A stretch of 64,000 bases of DNA from UBA525 sp964589765 (lineage in GTDB: Archaea; Nanobdellota; Nanobdellia; Woesearchaeales; UBA525): contig CAZPUM010000003.1 in the NCBI GenBank assembly GCA_964589765.1, positions 1 through 64,000 on the forward strand. The letters are read 5' to 3'. Positions 51,022-59,333 of this stretch are shown piece after piece. Below the pieces are notes generated by a model. The model was not told the origin of the DNA. It ran no database searches and saw only the letters and a list, made by a program, of their open reading frames with translations. Each line of letters begins with the position of its first letter. Positions within the stretch are counted from its first letter, which is position 1. The translations under genes and the position numbers were made by a program.

Positions 51022-51366
51022 ATGAATTCAGAAAGAGTTTTTGTGACAGAAACAGGCCTAAATCCTGAATGTATAGAAAAGTACATGGCATCTTACCAAC
51101 AGACAAAAAATCAGGAAGATAGAAAGGCATTTTTTGAGCCAAAGAACGCGGAAGTCAGACTGTACTCAGTTAGACCTTACGGATATTTCATCGGAAACGG
51201 CAACCACAGACTTCTGGCAGCACAGATGGTCGATGGAAAAGTTCCTGAAGATATCCCGGTTGTTACAGCAGATGAATTCATAGGAGAACTTCTAATGGAA
51301 AACGCTAAAAAAGTTAGAAGAAAATATGGTCGCAACGATTTAAAATCACTTGCCCATCTCTTCTAA
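51022..51366 (+). CDS. ParB/Srx-like fold protein, orphan
   Basis: 114 residues. The central YFIGNGNHRLLAAQMVDGKV followed by PEDIPVVTA fits the ParB N-domain/sulfiredoxin pattern (GxxHRxxAxxxxG...vp), which binds CTP or ATP in known members. No partition HTH follows, so it is not a full ParB. Regulated by the CYACT-type operator. Convergent overlap of 21 bases with the RPA gene. Confidence 0.6.
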   Translation: MNSERVFVTETGLNPECIEKYMASYQQTKNQEDRKAFFEPKNAEVRLYSVRPYGYFIGNGNHRLLAAQMVDGKVPEDIPVVTADEFIGELLMENAKKVRRKYGRNDLKSLAHLF

Positions 51367-52458
51367 GTCATCAAGACTGATAACATCTTCCTCGACAGGA
51401 GGTGCTTCCTCAACACCCTCTTCAGTTTCGGGAACCTCTTTCTTGGAATTCTCAATCTTCTTGTCAAGATTTCCCATCTCTTTCTCAGGATCCACGTCTT
51501 TGAAAACAAGCTGTGCTGTAAAGTCAAGATTGTCAAAAGTCTGATTTCTTCGAGCCGAACCAACCACCTTGATTATCTCTCCAAGAAGTTCATTCTTCAC
51601 AGACTCGAACTCTTCTGGTGCTTCACGATATTTAAGGAACTCATCCTCATTCTTACCTGTCAAGTTTAAAGACTGATTTTTCCAAAAACTGGTTCTAATG
51701 TTACCCGAACCATCATCAAGAAACACAGACATGTTGAAGTTTACATCAGGCTGAACCTCGCCGTGTGTTGGGCAAAGGTTTCCCTCAGTCAACTTCTTCC
51801 TACACTCAGGACAGGCATCGTAGAACCGCGGGTCATATACTTGCACTATTGTAGCAACAATTTCAACATTCTCTTCCCCACCTTCAAGGTCCTTGATATA
51901 TTTCTGAACTCTTTCTGGTCTGTCGGAGCTCCTTTGGGGAGCTTTAATCTCGAGCCCTTCAGGATTTACCTCGAGTAGCGACTGGTCGTTCAACTGCATT
52001 TCCACCCTGTCCTTCTGGTAAGACTGCTTAACAAATGGGTTCTTTATTCGAAGTACATCATTCACTTTCAGGTCTTCGAAAGCATCCACCTGGTCGTTCC
52101 AGAAAACAAGGCGGGTAACCCCCGTCTCGTCACCAAGAAGAAGAGAGGCTACCCTTCCCTGTCGTCCGTTTCTGTCGAACTCTTTGATATCCCACTTCTG
52201 TACCACCCTTCCCGCGACTATGGCGCCACGGGTTTCCAGAGTAAGATTGTTAATTTTCACCTCTTCTCCTTGAACAGGCACCGATTTCTCAAGCTTAACT
52301 CCCAGTTCATTTGCAAGAATATGAATGGCACCATCCTCACTGATAAGCCCATTAAGTTGCTCTAGTTTCTCCTGTACCTTTTCAGAAATCTCCTCATCAG
52401 AGAGCCCGCTGGCCTCTTTGATTTTGCCAACAGCCTCATTAAAGGGAACATCTATCAT
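51346..52458 (-). CDS. Replication protein A (RPA), zinc-finger type
   Basis: 370 residues. An N-terminal helical part (NEAVGKIKEASGLSDEEISE) is followed by an OB fold (ETRGAIVAGRVVQKWDIKEF; GDETGVTRLVFWNDQ), a zinc finger (CPECRKKLTEGNLCPTHG) and a second OB fold (FLDDGSGNIRTSFWKNQ), then an acidic tail. This is the euryarchaeal single-stranded DNA-binding RPA. ATG 52458 follows TATA GATTATATAG; the GTG two codons earlier is less likely. Confidence 0.9.
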   Translation of the reverse strand: MIDVPFNEAVGKIKEASGLSDEEISEKVQEKLEQLNGLISEDGAIHILANELGVKLEKSVPVQGEEVKINNLTLETRGAIVAGRVVQKWDIKEFDRNGRQGRVASLLLGDETGVTRLVFWNDQVDAFEDLKVNDVLRIKNPFVKQSYQKDRVEMQLNDQSLLEVNPEGLEIKAPQRSSDRPERVQKYIKDLEGGEENVEIVATIVQVYDPRFYDACPECRKKLTEGNLCPTHGEVQPDVNFNMSVFLDDGSGNIRTSFWKNQSLNLTGKNEDEFLKYREAPEEFESVKNELLGEIIKVVGSARRNQTFDNLDFTAQLVFKDVDPEKEMGNLDKKIENSKKEVPETEEGVEEAPPVEEDVISLDDLEEMGK

Positions 52459-52497
52459 AATCACGGAAAATTAGGGGTTCTATATAATCGTTTAGGC

Positions 52498-53586
52498 CTA
52501 TTTTACGGAAGAACCGACAGCTTCCTGTAACGATTTATAACCATCATGCTTCAACAACCTAACTAGACCTTTGTTGATGGACTTAATCATATAAGGCCCC
52601 TCAAAAATCATTCCTGTGATTAACTGAACCAAGGATGCCCCGTTCTTAATGTACTCGTACGCGTCTTCCGCGGAAAAGATGCCTCCACAACCCACTATTG
52701 TGTACCTGTCGCCAGCCTTTTTGTAGAACTCCCTAACAAGGCGCATCGCCTTGGGTTTGACGACAGGTCCCGAGATGCCACCCGGCTGGTTATTCCAAAC
52801 TGACTTCGGAGTTTTCAGTTTCAGTTTGGACCTGTCTTTGTGAAGGTTCGTCAGTATGAACCCCTTCACAAACCCTGCCTTGTCACTTGCTCGGATGATA
52901 CCATCAACATGTTTAGATGTTAAATTCCATCCGAGTTTGAGATATACAGGTTTATTGAACTTGATTTTCGCCTGCTTAATTGCACTGAAAAGTTTCTCAA
53001 CCTCTTTGGGGTCGCAATGGTTTGTGCTATCTGATGTGTTTGGACAGGACAGATTCAGCGTGATGTAATCCCCACAATTCTTCATCATATTGATGCCTTT
53101 GACCCAATCACCATACTTCTCTTTTTCAGATTTGAATGGCTTGTTGGTTTTTGCAACAGAGACTCCTATAGGAATCTTAAATTTTCCTTTCAGACGTTTC
53201 TTGCAAACCTCAGCACCTTCATTCTTAAGACCGTAGTATACGACTATGCCATTATCCTTTGGCAATCTCAAAAGTCTCTTGCCTTGGTTTCCGGCATAGG
53301 GCTCGGCTGTGACGCTTCCAACCTCCTCATGCCCAAAAGACATACAGTGAAGAACGTTCATCAACCTACAATCTTTGTCGAAACCTGCGGCCAGACCCAC
53401 AGGATTCCTGTAATTTATACCATCAATTTTCTGTTCCAACATCCTGTTGTTGTAGTTAAAGAAAAGACAGAGAATGCCTTTCGTCAGAGGGTTGCTTCCC
53501 CAGATTCTGCCCACAATAATTGCGCTGTCATGAACCTTTTCAGGATCCATAAGGAAGAACAGGGGCCTTGCTAATCTCTTGTACAT
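52498..53586 (-). CDS. pyrD: Dihydroorotate dehydrogenase (class 2-like)
   Basis: 362 residues. The N-terminal helix (MYKRLARPLFFLMDPEKVHD) that binds membrane and quinone in class 2 enzymes is present, then PVGLAAGFDKDCRLM, VGVSVAKTNKPF-like segment IGVSVAKTNK, ISGPVVKPKAMRLVREF, and IVGCGGIFSAEDAYEYIKNG for FMN. The active-site loop reads LNLSCPNTSDSTNH, where class 2 enzymes normally have SSPNTPGLR; this is a deviation. It makes orotate in pyrimidine synthesis. No other pyr genes are nearby. Confidence 0.9.
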   Translation of the reverse strand: MYKRLARPLFFLMDPEKVHDSAIIVGRIWGSNPLTKGILCLFFNYNNRMLEQKIDGINYRNPVGLAAGFDKDCRLMNVLHCMSFGHEEVGSVTAEPYAGNQGKRLLRLPKDNGIVVYYGLKNEGAEVCKKRLKGKFKIPIGVSVAKTNKPFKSEKEKYGDWVKGINMMKNCGDYITLNLSCPNTSDSTNHCDPKEVEKLFSAIKQAKIKFNKPVYLKLGWNLTSKHVDGIIRASDKAGFVKGFILTNLHKDRSKLKLKTPKSVWNNQPGGISGPVVKPKAMRLVREFYKKAGDRYTIVGCGGIFSAEDAYEYIKNGASLVQLITGMIFEGPYMIKSINKGLVRLLKHDGYKSLQEAVGSSVK

Positions 53587-53622
53587 AAGAATTAGAAAAA
53601 AAGAAGGAGTATAAAAGAGTAA

Positions 53623-54186
53623 TCACATCATCATTCCGCCGTTGGACAGGGCAGAAAGGACCGCAATACCTCCCAAAAGGAACCCAATTAGAACAAGTAC
53701 TACAATTGGGATCAGCATTACTACAACCGCTTTCCATGTTTCTAGTTGATGGACGTTCATTAAAACAAAGACCAGAACAACTAGAGACCATAGACCTACT
53801 AACACACTAATTAGTGCTCCTAGGTAAGGAATAATGCCTAATATTGTAACAGCCCAATATACTACCATGAAGTTTGCCATGACTGCAAAGAACTGCCCTC
53901 CTGATGCCTTTCCTCCGAAAATCTTAGCTAGGAAGTGGTAGATGGAATATCCAACGATGAACCCTACGATGGCCCAAACAATTGACATCAATACCTCCAT
54001 CAATATTCCAACAGGACCTAAAAGCCCTCCTAGAAGCAAAGATGGAATTAACCCTATTATCAGACCATATATTGCTAGTGTCAGGAAACCGTGTCCAACA
54101 GTATTTCCTTTTGCCAAATCATTCATTGCTTTTTTGTCAAGGAGTAGAACTTTGAATCCATTGACAAGTGTTTCACCATAACCCAT
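53623..54186 (-). CDS. Yip1-domain membrane protein
   Basis: 187 residues with about five membrane helices. The layout (short polar head, then helices with FGGKASGGQFFAVMANFMVV and a conserved Tyr/Leu-rich core) is that of archaeal Yip1-family proteins of unknown function. A Met-rich end (SNGGMMM). ATG follows a TATA-like ATGTTATTG region within the short gap to the GDH gene. Confidence 0.75.
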   Translation of the reverse strand: MGYGETLVNGFKVLLLDKKAMNDLAKGNTVGHGFLTLAIYGLIIGLIPSLLLGGLLGPVGILMEVLMSIVWAIVGFIVGYSIYHFLAKIFGGKASGGQFFAVMANFMVVYWAVTILGIIPYLGALISVLVGLWSLVVLVFVLMNVHQLETWKAVVVMLIPIVVLVLIGFLLGGIAVLSALSNGGMMM

Positions 54187-54232
54187 ATAGTATCACCTGG
54201 GTGATATCAATAACATTCCTTTAAAAAAATGA

Positions 54233-55489
54233 TTATTCGTGGCCTTTTGCATCGATGGCAGAGGCTATTCTTGCAATAGCTGTCATGAACGCGGCATCAC
54301 GCATCGACACATTTTTCTGTTGCATGGTTCTCCAAACGTTAGCGAACGCTTCAGTCATTATTTTTCTTAAGCGCTCGTCGACAGTCTGGGCATCCCAGTA
54401 GTATCCTTCACGGTTCTGAACCCATTCAAAATAACTGACTGTGACCCCTCCCGCATTTGCCAGTACATCTGGTATGACCAAGACATTTTTTTTGCGAAGG
54501 ATTTCATCAGCTTCCGGAGTTGTTGGACCGTTGGCAACCTCCACTATATACTTGGCCTTAATCCTGTCAGCATTCTCCTCAGTAATCTGATTTTCTAAAG
54601 CTGCAGGACATAACAGTTCAACATCCAACTCCAACAGTTCCTTGTTGGTTATCAGTTTCGCGCCGGAATCCGTGGCACAGTCCTTTAGCATTTTTTCTTG
54701 TTTCAGAACTGCCAATTTATGAGGGTCAAGACCCTTAGAATCGTATAAAGCACCACTGCTGTCGCTAACAGCAACAACCTTGAAGCCAGCATCATGAAGC
54801 ATCATCGCCAGGAAACTTCCTGCGTTACCAAACCCTTGGACTGCGACAGGCATACCCTCAGCTTTAAGCTCTTTCTCAGCCAGAAGCTGTTCAATACAAA
54901 AGAATGCCCCTCTGGCTGTCGCAGTATCTCTCCCTAAACTGCCACCCATGGAAACAGGCTTGCCTGTGATGAAAGCAGGCCTGTGCCTCCTTGCAATTGT
55001 GTTGTATTCATCAGACATCCACAGCATTATGCGTGCGTTTGTGTACATGTCAGGCGCAGGAACATCTCTGTCAGGACCCATAAACTCCGCTGCGCCTCTC
55101 ACAAATCCTCTGCTAAGTCTTTCGAGTTCTGCAGTTGAGAGTTCTCTGGAATCAACCTTGACCCCTCCTTTTCCTCCTCCGAAAGGAACATTAACAAGAG
55201 CTGTTTTAATCATCATCCAGAAACTGAGTGCTTTGACTTCTGAAAGGCATACCTCTGGTGAGAACCTTATTCCTCCTTTACAAGGCCCCAGAGTATCATT
55301 ATAGTGCACCCTGAATGCCTCAAAAACTTTCAGGGACCCGTCGTCCATCCTGACGGGAATGAAAAAGTTCAGTATCTCTTTAGGATTCGCTAGAAGCGCT
55401 TTAGTGTCTTTACTTACTTCAATGTGTTTATACGCATGGTTAAGCTGTTTCAATGAGTTCTGGAATAGTTGTTCTGAGGAGTTTGCCAT
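54233..55489 (-). CDS. gdhA: Glutamate dehydrogenase
   Basis: 418 residues. MIKTALVNVPFGGGKGGVKV contains the glutamate-binding and catalytic Lys region, DVPAPDMYTNARIMLWMSDE the substrate site, and VAVQGFGNAGSFLAMML the nucleotide-binding Rossmann motif. Full length for the hexameric enzyme linking 2-oxoglutarate, ammonia and glutamate. Leader is short. Confidence 0.96.
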   Translation of the reverse strand: MANSSEQLFQNSLKQLNHAYKHIEVSKDTKALLANPKEILNFFIPVRMDDGSLKVFEAFRVHYNDTLGPCKGGIRFSPEVCLSEVKALSFWMMIKTALVNVPFGGGKGGVKVDSRELSTAELERLSRGFVRGAAEFMGPDRDVPAPDMYTNARIMLWMSDEYNTIARRHRPAFITGKPVSMGGSLGRDTATARGAFFCIEQLLAEKELKAEGMPVAVQGFGNAGSFLAMMLHDAGFKVVAVSDSSGALYDSKGLDPHKLAVLKQEKMLKDCATDSGAKLITNKELLELDVELLCPAALENQITEENADRIKAKYIVEVANGPTTPEADEILRKKNVLVIPDVLANAGGVTVSYFEWVQNREGYYWDAQTVDERLRKIMTEAFANVWRTMQQKNVSMRDAAFMTAIARIASAIDAKGHE

Positions 55490-55570
55490 AAACTCGCGAC
55501 ACTTAGGTTGTTTATATTGGTTTTCAACAAGGGAGATACATTCTTAAATCAAAAGAGATAGAAATTCATT

Positions 55571-56368
55571 ATGTCTGACACAGTCTACAACGTCGGAAAA
55601 TACTTCAGGTACAGCCCAAAGGAGTTCGTGGCTATGTTGATAACTGGATTTTTCGCAGGATTCATCCTGACTTTCAACGACTGGGGCACGGAAGAGTTCA
55701 GTATGTCAACAGGCATCTTGAACTGGGCCATGATGGCCGTTTTTCTGATTTTCATCATGTTCTGCGCTGTTGCATTGAGTAAGCTTATCGGAATAAGATT
55801 TGGGTACATGGTAGAATATGAGTACCACCTTCCAGGATTACTTATAGGGGCCTTTATCTGTATCTTTAGCGCAGGTTGGCTTCCTATCTTTATTCCCGGA
55901 GGTTTCAACATCAAGCATCATGAAAGGATGCGTCTTGGCAAATTCATGAGCCATTACAAACACTGGGAGCTAGGCGTTATTGCTGCGATGTTCCCTATAG
56001 GAATTCTTCTGTTTGTTCTTTTGTTAAACCCTATTTATCTAGCGACCGAGATAGAGTTTTACGCAACTTTGCTTGTCGCAGTCTGTGTTACTGCGCTTTA
56101 TTCAATGATACCTCTGCCTAATTTCATTCAGGGTTCAAGCGGCAATCTTAAGGACTGGTGGAATTACCTGAAAGGATGCACTTTTGGCCTAGAAGTGTAT
56201 TATTCGAGTGGCTTCTGGTACATGGTTTTGACCCTGACGATTCTTGTGTTCTGTTTGATGACGTGGGCAATAACCGAGTTAGGAGGAACGGTTGGAATTC
56301 TCGTTTATGGTCTCGCACTAATTCTAACCTTTGTAGGAATCTGGGTCTATAGAAAATTCCTGCGTTAG
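55571..56368 (+). CDS. Membrane protein resembling a site-2-protease scaffold without active site
   Basis: 265 residues with about seven membrane helices. IGIRFGYMVEYEYHLPGLLI, GGFNIKHHERMRLGKF and SMIPLPNFIQGSSGNLKDWW recall archaeal M50-family proteins (RRFGxxxxF..., NLLPIPPLDG-like), but no HExxH is found. It may be an inactive relative or simply convergent. TATA-like box weak; ATG close to the divergent GDH promoter. Confidence 0.5.
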   Translation: MSDTVYNVGKYFRYSPKEFVAMLITGFFAGFILTFNDWGTEEFSMSTGILNWAMMAVFLIFIMFCAVALSKLIGIRFGYMVEYEYHLPGLLIGAFICIFSAGWLPIFIPGGFNIKHHERMRLGKFMSHYKHWELGVIAAMFPIGILLFVLLLNPIYLATEIEFYATLLVAVCVTALYSMIPLPNFIQGSSGNLKDWWNYLKGCTFGLEVYYSSGFWYMVLTLTILVFCLMTWAITELGGTVGILVYGLALILTFVGIWVYRKFLR

Positions 56369-56793
56369 CAGGCACCCGTTACTACGTAAGAAACATTCCT
56401 GTTTTGACAGGCAAAGCATTGGTTGTCGTATGTGTTCCCATCAGAACCACAAACTTTGTCATCTATCGGAACACAATTTTCAGGTCTTTCTGGAGAACAA
56501 AGTTTCGCTCCTAAAGGAACATCTGCTTTGTGTTCTCCAGGACAAGTTCCTGCTTCCCAGTATACAACGTCAGGATTGGAGCAGGCCATACAATCATTGC
56601 TGTATGTGTTTCCATCAGAACCACAGACAGGGTTAAACAATGCAATACAGTTGTTTTCCCTCTCGGTACAGTAAGTTCCCGTGAATTCATTCTGAGGGTT
56701 TTCACCCGGTGTTTCCGGAAGTTCGGGAACTTGAGGTTCCGAGCATGCTGTTATGAACAGAACAAGAAAGACTCCGAGTATCGCCCACCTCAT
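56365..56793 (-). CDS. Lipoprotein with two Kazal-type domains
   Basis: 142 residues. Lipobox LFITAC (Cys17), a Pro/Glu linker, then two tandem Kazal-like modules: CIALFNPVCGSDGNTYSNDC with CMACSN, and CVPIDDKVCGSDGNTYDNQC with CFACQN. The VCGSDGNTYxNxC pattern and cysteine spacing are those of Kazal serine-protease inhibitors. Anchored outside the cell, it could block proteases of neighbours or hosts (inference). Start ATG 56793; an upstream in-frame ATG at 56844 overlaps the next gene. Confidence 0.85.
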   Translation of the reverse strand: MRWAILGVFLVLFITACSEPQVPELPETPGENPQNEFTGTYCTERENNCIALFNPVCGSDGNTYSNDCMACSNPDVVYWEAGTCPGEHKADVPLGAKLCSPERPENCVPIDDKVCGSDGNTYDNQCFACQNRNVSYVVTGAC

Positions 56794-56824
56794 AATATTC
56801 CTGAAAGGTTTTAGGTTATTAATG

Positions 56825-57094
56825 TTATGCGTAAGTGTATGCACCTTTCAGGCCCAGCCAGATGGCAAGGCATAGTGCTAACAGGGGCAGTTCCACCCAT
56901 ATCAACACAAACATAGTAATGCCTATTATCAGGTCGAGGATTGAGAAAACATCTCCTATGAAAACAAGACCTTTTCCTATTAAAACAAGACCTGTTGCTG
57001 CGATAGCAGTAGGTATCTGAAATCCTAATGCGTACAGCATTAATGCTATCGCCGCGAGGATGTCTGCTGCGCCAAGAAGGTAGTGTATCGCCAC
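56825..57094 (-). CDS. Small three-helix membrane protein
   Basis: About 89 residues with three membrane helices (ADILAAIALMLYALGF; TGLVLIGKGLVFIGDVFSIL; ITMFVLIWVELPLLALCLAI). A TATA box (TTATATAAG, 57116-57124) lies about 26 bases before GTG 57094, which is preferred over the ATG at 57127 that would include the TATA box. Unknown function; next to the Kazal lipoprotein. Confidence 0.55.
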   Translation of the reverse strand: MAIHYLLGAADILAAIALMLYALGFQIPTAIAATGLVLIGKGLVFIGDVFSILDLIIGITMFVLIWVELPLLALCLAIWLGLKGAYTYA

Positions 57095-57169
57095 GGGATT
57101 AGAGTTTGTAACCCCCTTATATAACATTTTAAGATTTGTTTCTATATGGAATTATATTCTGTCGTCTAT

Positions 57170-57184
57170 TATTCCGTCGAGAAA
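57170..57184. promoter_or_regulatory. CGTCGAGAAA half-palindrome before the duplicated basic protein
   Basis: TATTCCGTCGAGAAA keeps one full arm and the centre of the 15-base palindrome and lies ten bases upstream of TATA TTTAAAA (57194-57200). Confidence 0.45.
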
Positions 57185-57273
57185 TTAGAAACATTTAAAA
57201 GCAACTCTCACAGAGGAGAGACCGTCGGGAGAACAATAACGTTCCTCGTAAGCATATTGAGGTGGCAAAAACT

Positions 57274-57513
57274 ATGGCACAAAAAGTAGCAAAGGTCGGT
57301 GTCAAGAAGGAGAAGGGTTATCTATACTTCGTCGATAAGAACGGCGACGTTAGCAGAGCTCTTATGGCGCGTGGCGGCAAGAAGGGAGGAAAAGCCCAGA
57401 AGGTCGCAAAAGCTGGAGTTGACAAAGAGTCAGGATACCTGTACTTCGTTGACAAGGATGGCGATATCGCACGTGCAAAGATGGCACGCGGACGCAAGCG
57501 TAAGAAGAGGTAA
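57274..57513 (+). CDS. Small basic protein made of two 35-residue repeats
   Basis: 79 residues from ATG 57274, preceded by GAGGTG. Two copies of the unit KVAKxGVxKExGYLYFVDKxG-DxxRAxMARG are joined head to tail, and the C-terminus is GRKRKKR. Each unit is likely a small beta hairpin with basic residues; the product is strongly basic and may bind nucleic acid or the ribosome (inference). Long leader of about 50 bases after the TATA box; no known family. Confidence 0.75.
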   Translation: MAQKVAKVGVKKEKGYLYFVDKNGDVSRALMARGGKKGGKAQKVAKAGVDKESGYLYFVDKDGDIARAKMARGRKRKKR

Positions 57514-57570
57514 TTACCTATTCTTTCCTTCTTTTCATTATTTTCTTAATTTAACTGGTTCTTACTGTCT

Positions 57571-57740
57571 CTTAATCAAAACCGACGACTGAGTATTTCT
57601 GAAAGAAATTACGCGAAAGAGGAATTAAGATACCGACGGGGGAGGTCCTCAACCCACATTGTCGAATACAACCTCGCGTACGGTGTTTGTTTCGTCGTTC
57701 GCACAGTTTTCTGCGAAAACACTCACGACTCAGAATTGAT
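57571..57740 (+). ncRNA. Stand-alone structured RNA, copy B of a two-copy family
   Basis: Homologous to 17101-17290: CTTAATCAAAACC (57571), GAATTAAGA then TACCGAC and GGAGGTCC (57622-57648), TTTGTTTC then CGCAC (57686-57704). The 5' hairpin is ATTTCT/AGAAAT; the 3' hairpin is GTTTTC/GAAAAC (57706-57720) under a GTC/GAC stem, replacing TGGGG/CCCCA and ATGC/GCAT of copy A, i.e. pairing is kept while bases change. A TATA-like CTTAATTTA lies about 25 bases upstream. No coding frame of note. Class unknown. Confidence 0.6.
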
Positions 57741-57765
57741 TCAAGACAATGTGTGATATTGAAAG

Positions 57766-58455
57766 TTAGATCACATCCGCATGTTCCATGTTTGTGAGTC
57801 TGTTTCTCAAGTCGTCTTCGTGACCTGCACCAATCACAAGCAGAACTTTTACTTCATTGTTCCTAGTAATTCTATCAAGAGCAACGCACATGTGTATGTT
57901 TCTCTCCTCAATCAAGACCGAGTAAAGGTTAGGATATCTGTCCTGAAGCATCTGCATCAGTTTCTTAATCATTAATTTGTTAGGAACCTTGTCAATCTTA
58001 ATCTTGTATTTTTTCATCACGAACGGACCAGCGAAAATATCCCACAGCAGAGTAAATTTCTCCTTCCAGGAGAACCTATTAGAAAGTCTTCTGACTGTGA
58101 TATTCACATCCTGGTCCACTAAAGCTACCTGTTTCTTGTTCTGGTGTGCGAGATTAATCGCTTCAAGCATGTCCACACCAGGAATAACTTTGACGACACC
58201 TGCCAGCTTTCGCTGGACATACCCGCCAATGGCGAGGAACAACCAACCCGTCAAACCAAACTTTGGAATCGCACTGATGGGAGGTCCTTTCCTTGAAAGG
58301 CCGTTCTTCGCAGAATCCATTAGTGCGTGTAATCTGTTCCTGTCGAGCTCTACCGCCACGACATCGGGCTGGAACTCCTCGAATGCTTTTTTAATTTCAG
58401 AAGCCGAGTGCTTGCTGATGTGGTTAGTGCCGACTATGCGGATTTGTGAACGCAT
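57766..58455 (-). CDS. TraB/PrgY family protein
   Basis: 229 residues. Both conserved motifs are present: RIVGTNHISKHSASEIKKAF with VAVELDRNRL near the N-terminus (the GTxH and ELD motifs), and VLLVIGAGHEDDLRNRL near the C-terminus (GxxH). Family members resemble Tiki/erythromycin-esterase-like proteases and in bacteria PrgY blocks a peptide pheromone. No signal peptide; one weak hydrophobic stretch (LTGWLFLAIGGYV). Confidence 0.88.
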   Translation of the reverse strand: MRSQIRIVGTNHISKHSASEIKKAFEEFQPDVVAVELDRNRLHALMDSAKNGLSRKGPPISAIPKFGLTGWLFLAIGGYVQRKLAGVVKVIPGVDMLEAINLAHQNKKQVALVDQDVNITVRRLSNRFSWKEKFTLLWDIFAGPFVMKKYKIKIDKVPNKLMIKKLMQMLQDRYPNLYSVLIEERNIHMCVALDRITRNNEVKVLLVIGAGHEDDLRNRLTNMEHADVI

Positions 58456-58486
58456 AAAGAAATGAAAGCCAGAACGGTTTAAGAAA

Positions 58487-58687
58487 CTACTTGTAGTTGT
58501 ATTCTCTTATCTTGACTCCTGCGTAAAGCAGTGCTAGCCCGGAAATCATTTTTCCGTAACTGACTTCCGAGTTACAAGGTGATTCCATACACGATGTTTT
58601 TTCAGAAAGCGCATAAATCTGGTCGATAGACAAGTAAGCCCCGCCGAGAATCATGGCGGACAAAGCGATTTTTTCTAGAACTGCCAT
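58487..58687 (-). CDS. Small two-helix membrane protein of the TrmB cluster
   Basis: 66 residues, two membrane helices (KIALSAMILGGAYLSIDQIY; GKMISGLALLYAGVKI) separated by a Cys-containing outer loop (KTSCMESPCNSEVSY). It begins one base after the previous stop and is the last gene of the TrmB-led cluster. Unknown function. Confidence 0.55.
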   Translation of the reverse strand: MAVLEKIALSAMILGGAYLSIDQIYALSEKTSCMESPCNSEVSYGKMISGLALLYAGVKIREYNYK

Positions 58688-58688
58688 T

Positions 58689-59306
58689 TTACATCGAATT
58701 GTCTGTTTTCTGGGCTTTTGGCTGTGGATTTGTGTCTTGCTTGCTCTCCCAGTAGACACCTAGTAGCGCGATTCCTGCGCCTACTTGTAATAGAGCAATG
58801 TTCTCCCAACGCTCCATCGCATCCTGCCTTTCAGTAGCCTTTGTTTCGTAGATTTCATGACTGGTTTCAACGTAACTTACAAACTCTTTCATAGGCTCTT
58901 CAAAAAATCTTAGAGCATCATCTTCAGACACATAATCTCCTTCTCTATCGATAAGGAATTGAAGTTTTGTCAAACCATCATTCATAATCTGACCGTACTC
59001 GGTCTGGAACTCTTCTGGACAAGCCAGTCTTAATCTCTCAACAATCATGTTGTTGGTCCTTGTGGTTAAATCACCGAAGAAATTTGTTGGGCCCTCTTCA
59101 TTGACAGCATTATAATCTACAATGGACCTTTTGTAATCGAGCATTGTATCTACTATCTCTTCACCATTTTGTTCGGCCTGACTCGCTTTGATACTCCAGA
59201 AGTCCACCTGAATATCATTTTTCAAAATCATTCCGTAACTGCCCGCCCCACAAGCCAAACATAAAATTCCTGCGAGCCTGAACTTTTTTGTTTGTTGATT
59301 ATCCAT
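58689..59306 (-). CDS. Envelope protein with N- and C-terminal membrane helices
   Basis: 205 residues. Helix 1 at about 10-27 (LAGILCLACGAGSYGMIL), a helical, acidic outer or inner domain of about 140 residues, helix 2 near 170-187 (LLQVGAGIALLGVYW) and a Lys/Pro tail. The same architecture is seen in the next upstream gene, with little sequence identity. Part of the cluster 60356-58487. Confidence 0.6.
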   Translation of the reverse strand: MDNQQTKKFRLAGILCLACGAGSYGMILKNDIQVDFWSIKASQAEQNGEEIVDTMLDYKRSIVDYNAVNEEGPTNFFGDLTTRTNNMIVERLRLACPEEFQTEYGQIMNDGLTKLQFLIDREGDYVSEDDALRFFEEPMKEFVSYVETSHEIYETKATERQDAMERWENIALLQVGAGIALLGVYWESKQDTNPQPKAQKTDNSM

Positions 59307-59333
59307 AATTATAACTCAAATTTATTTATTCAG

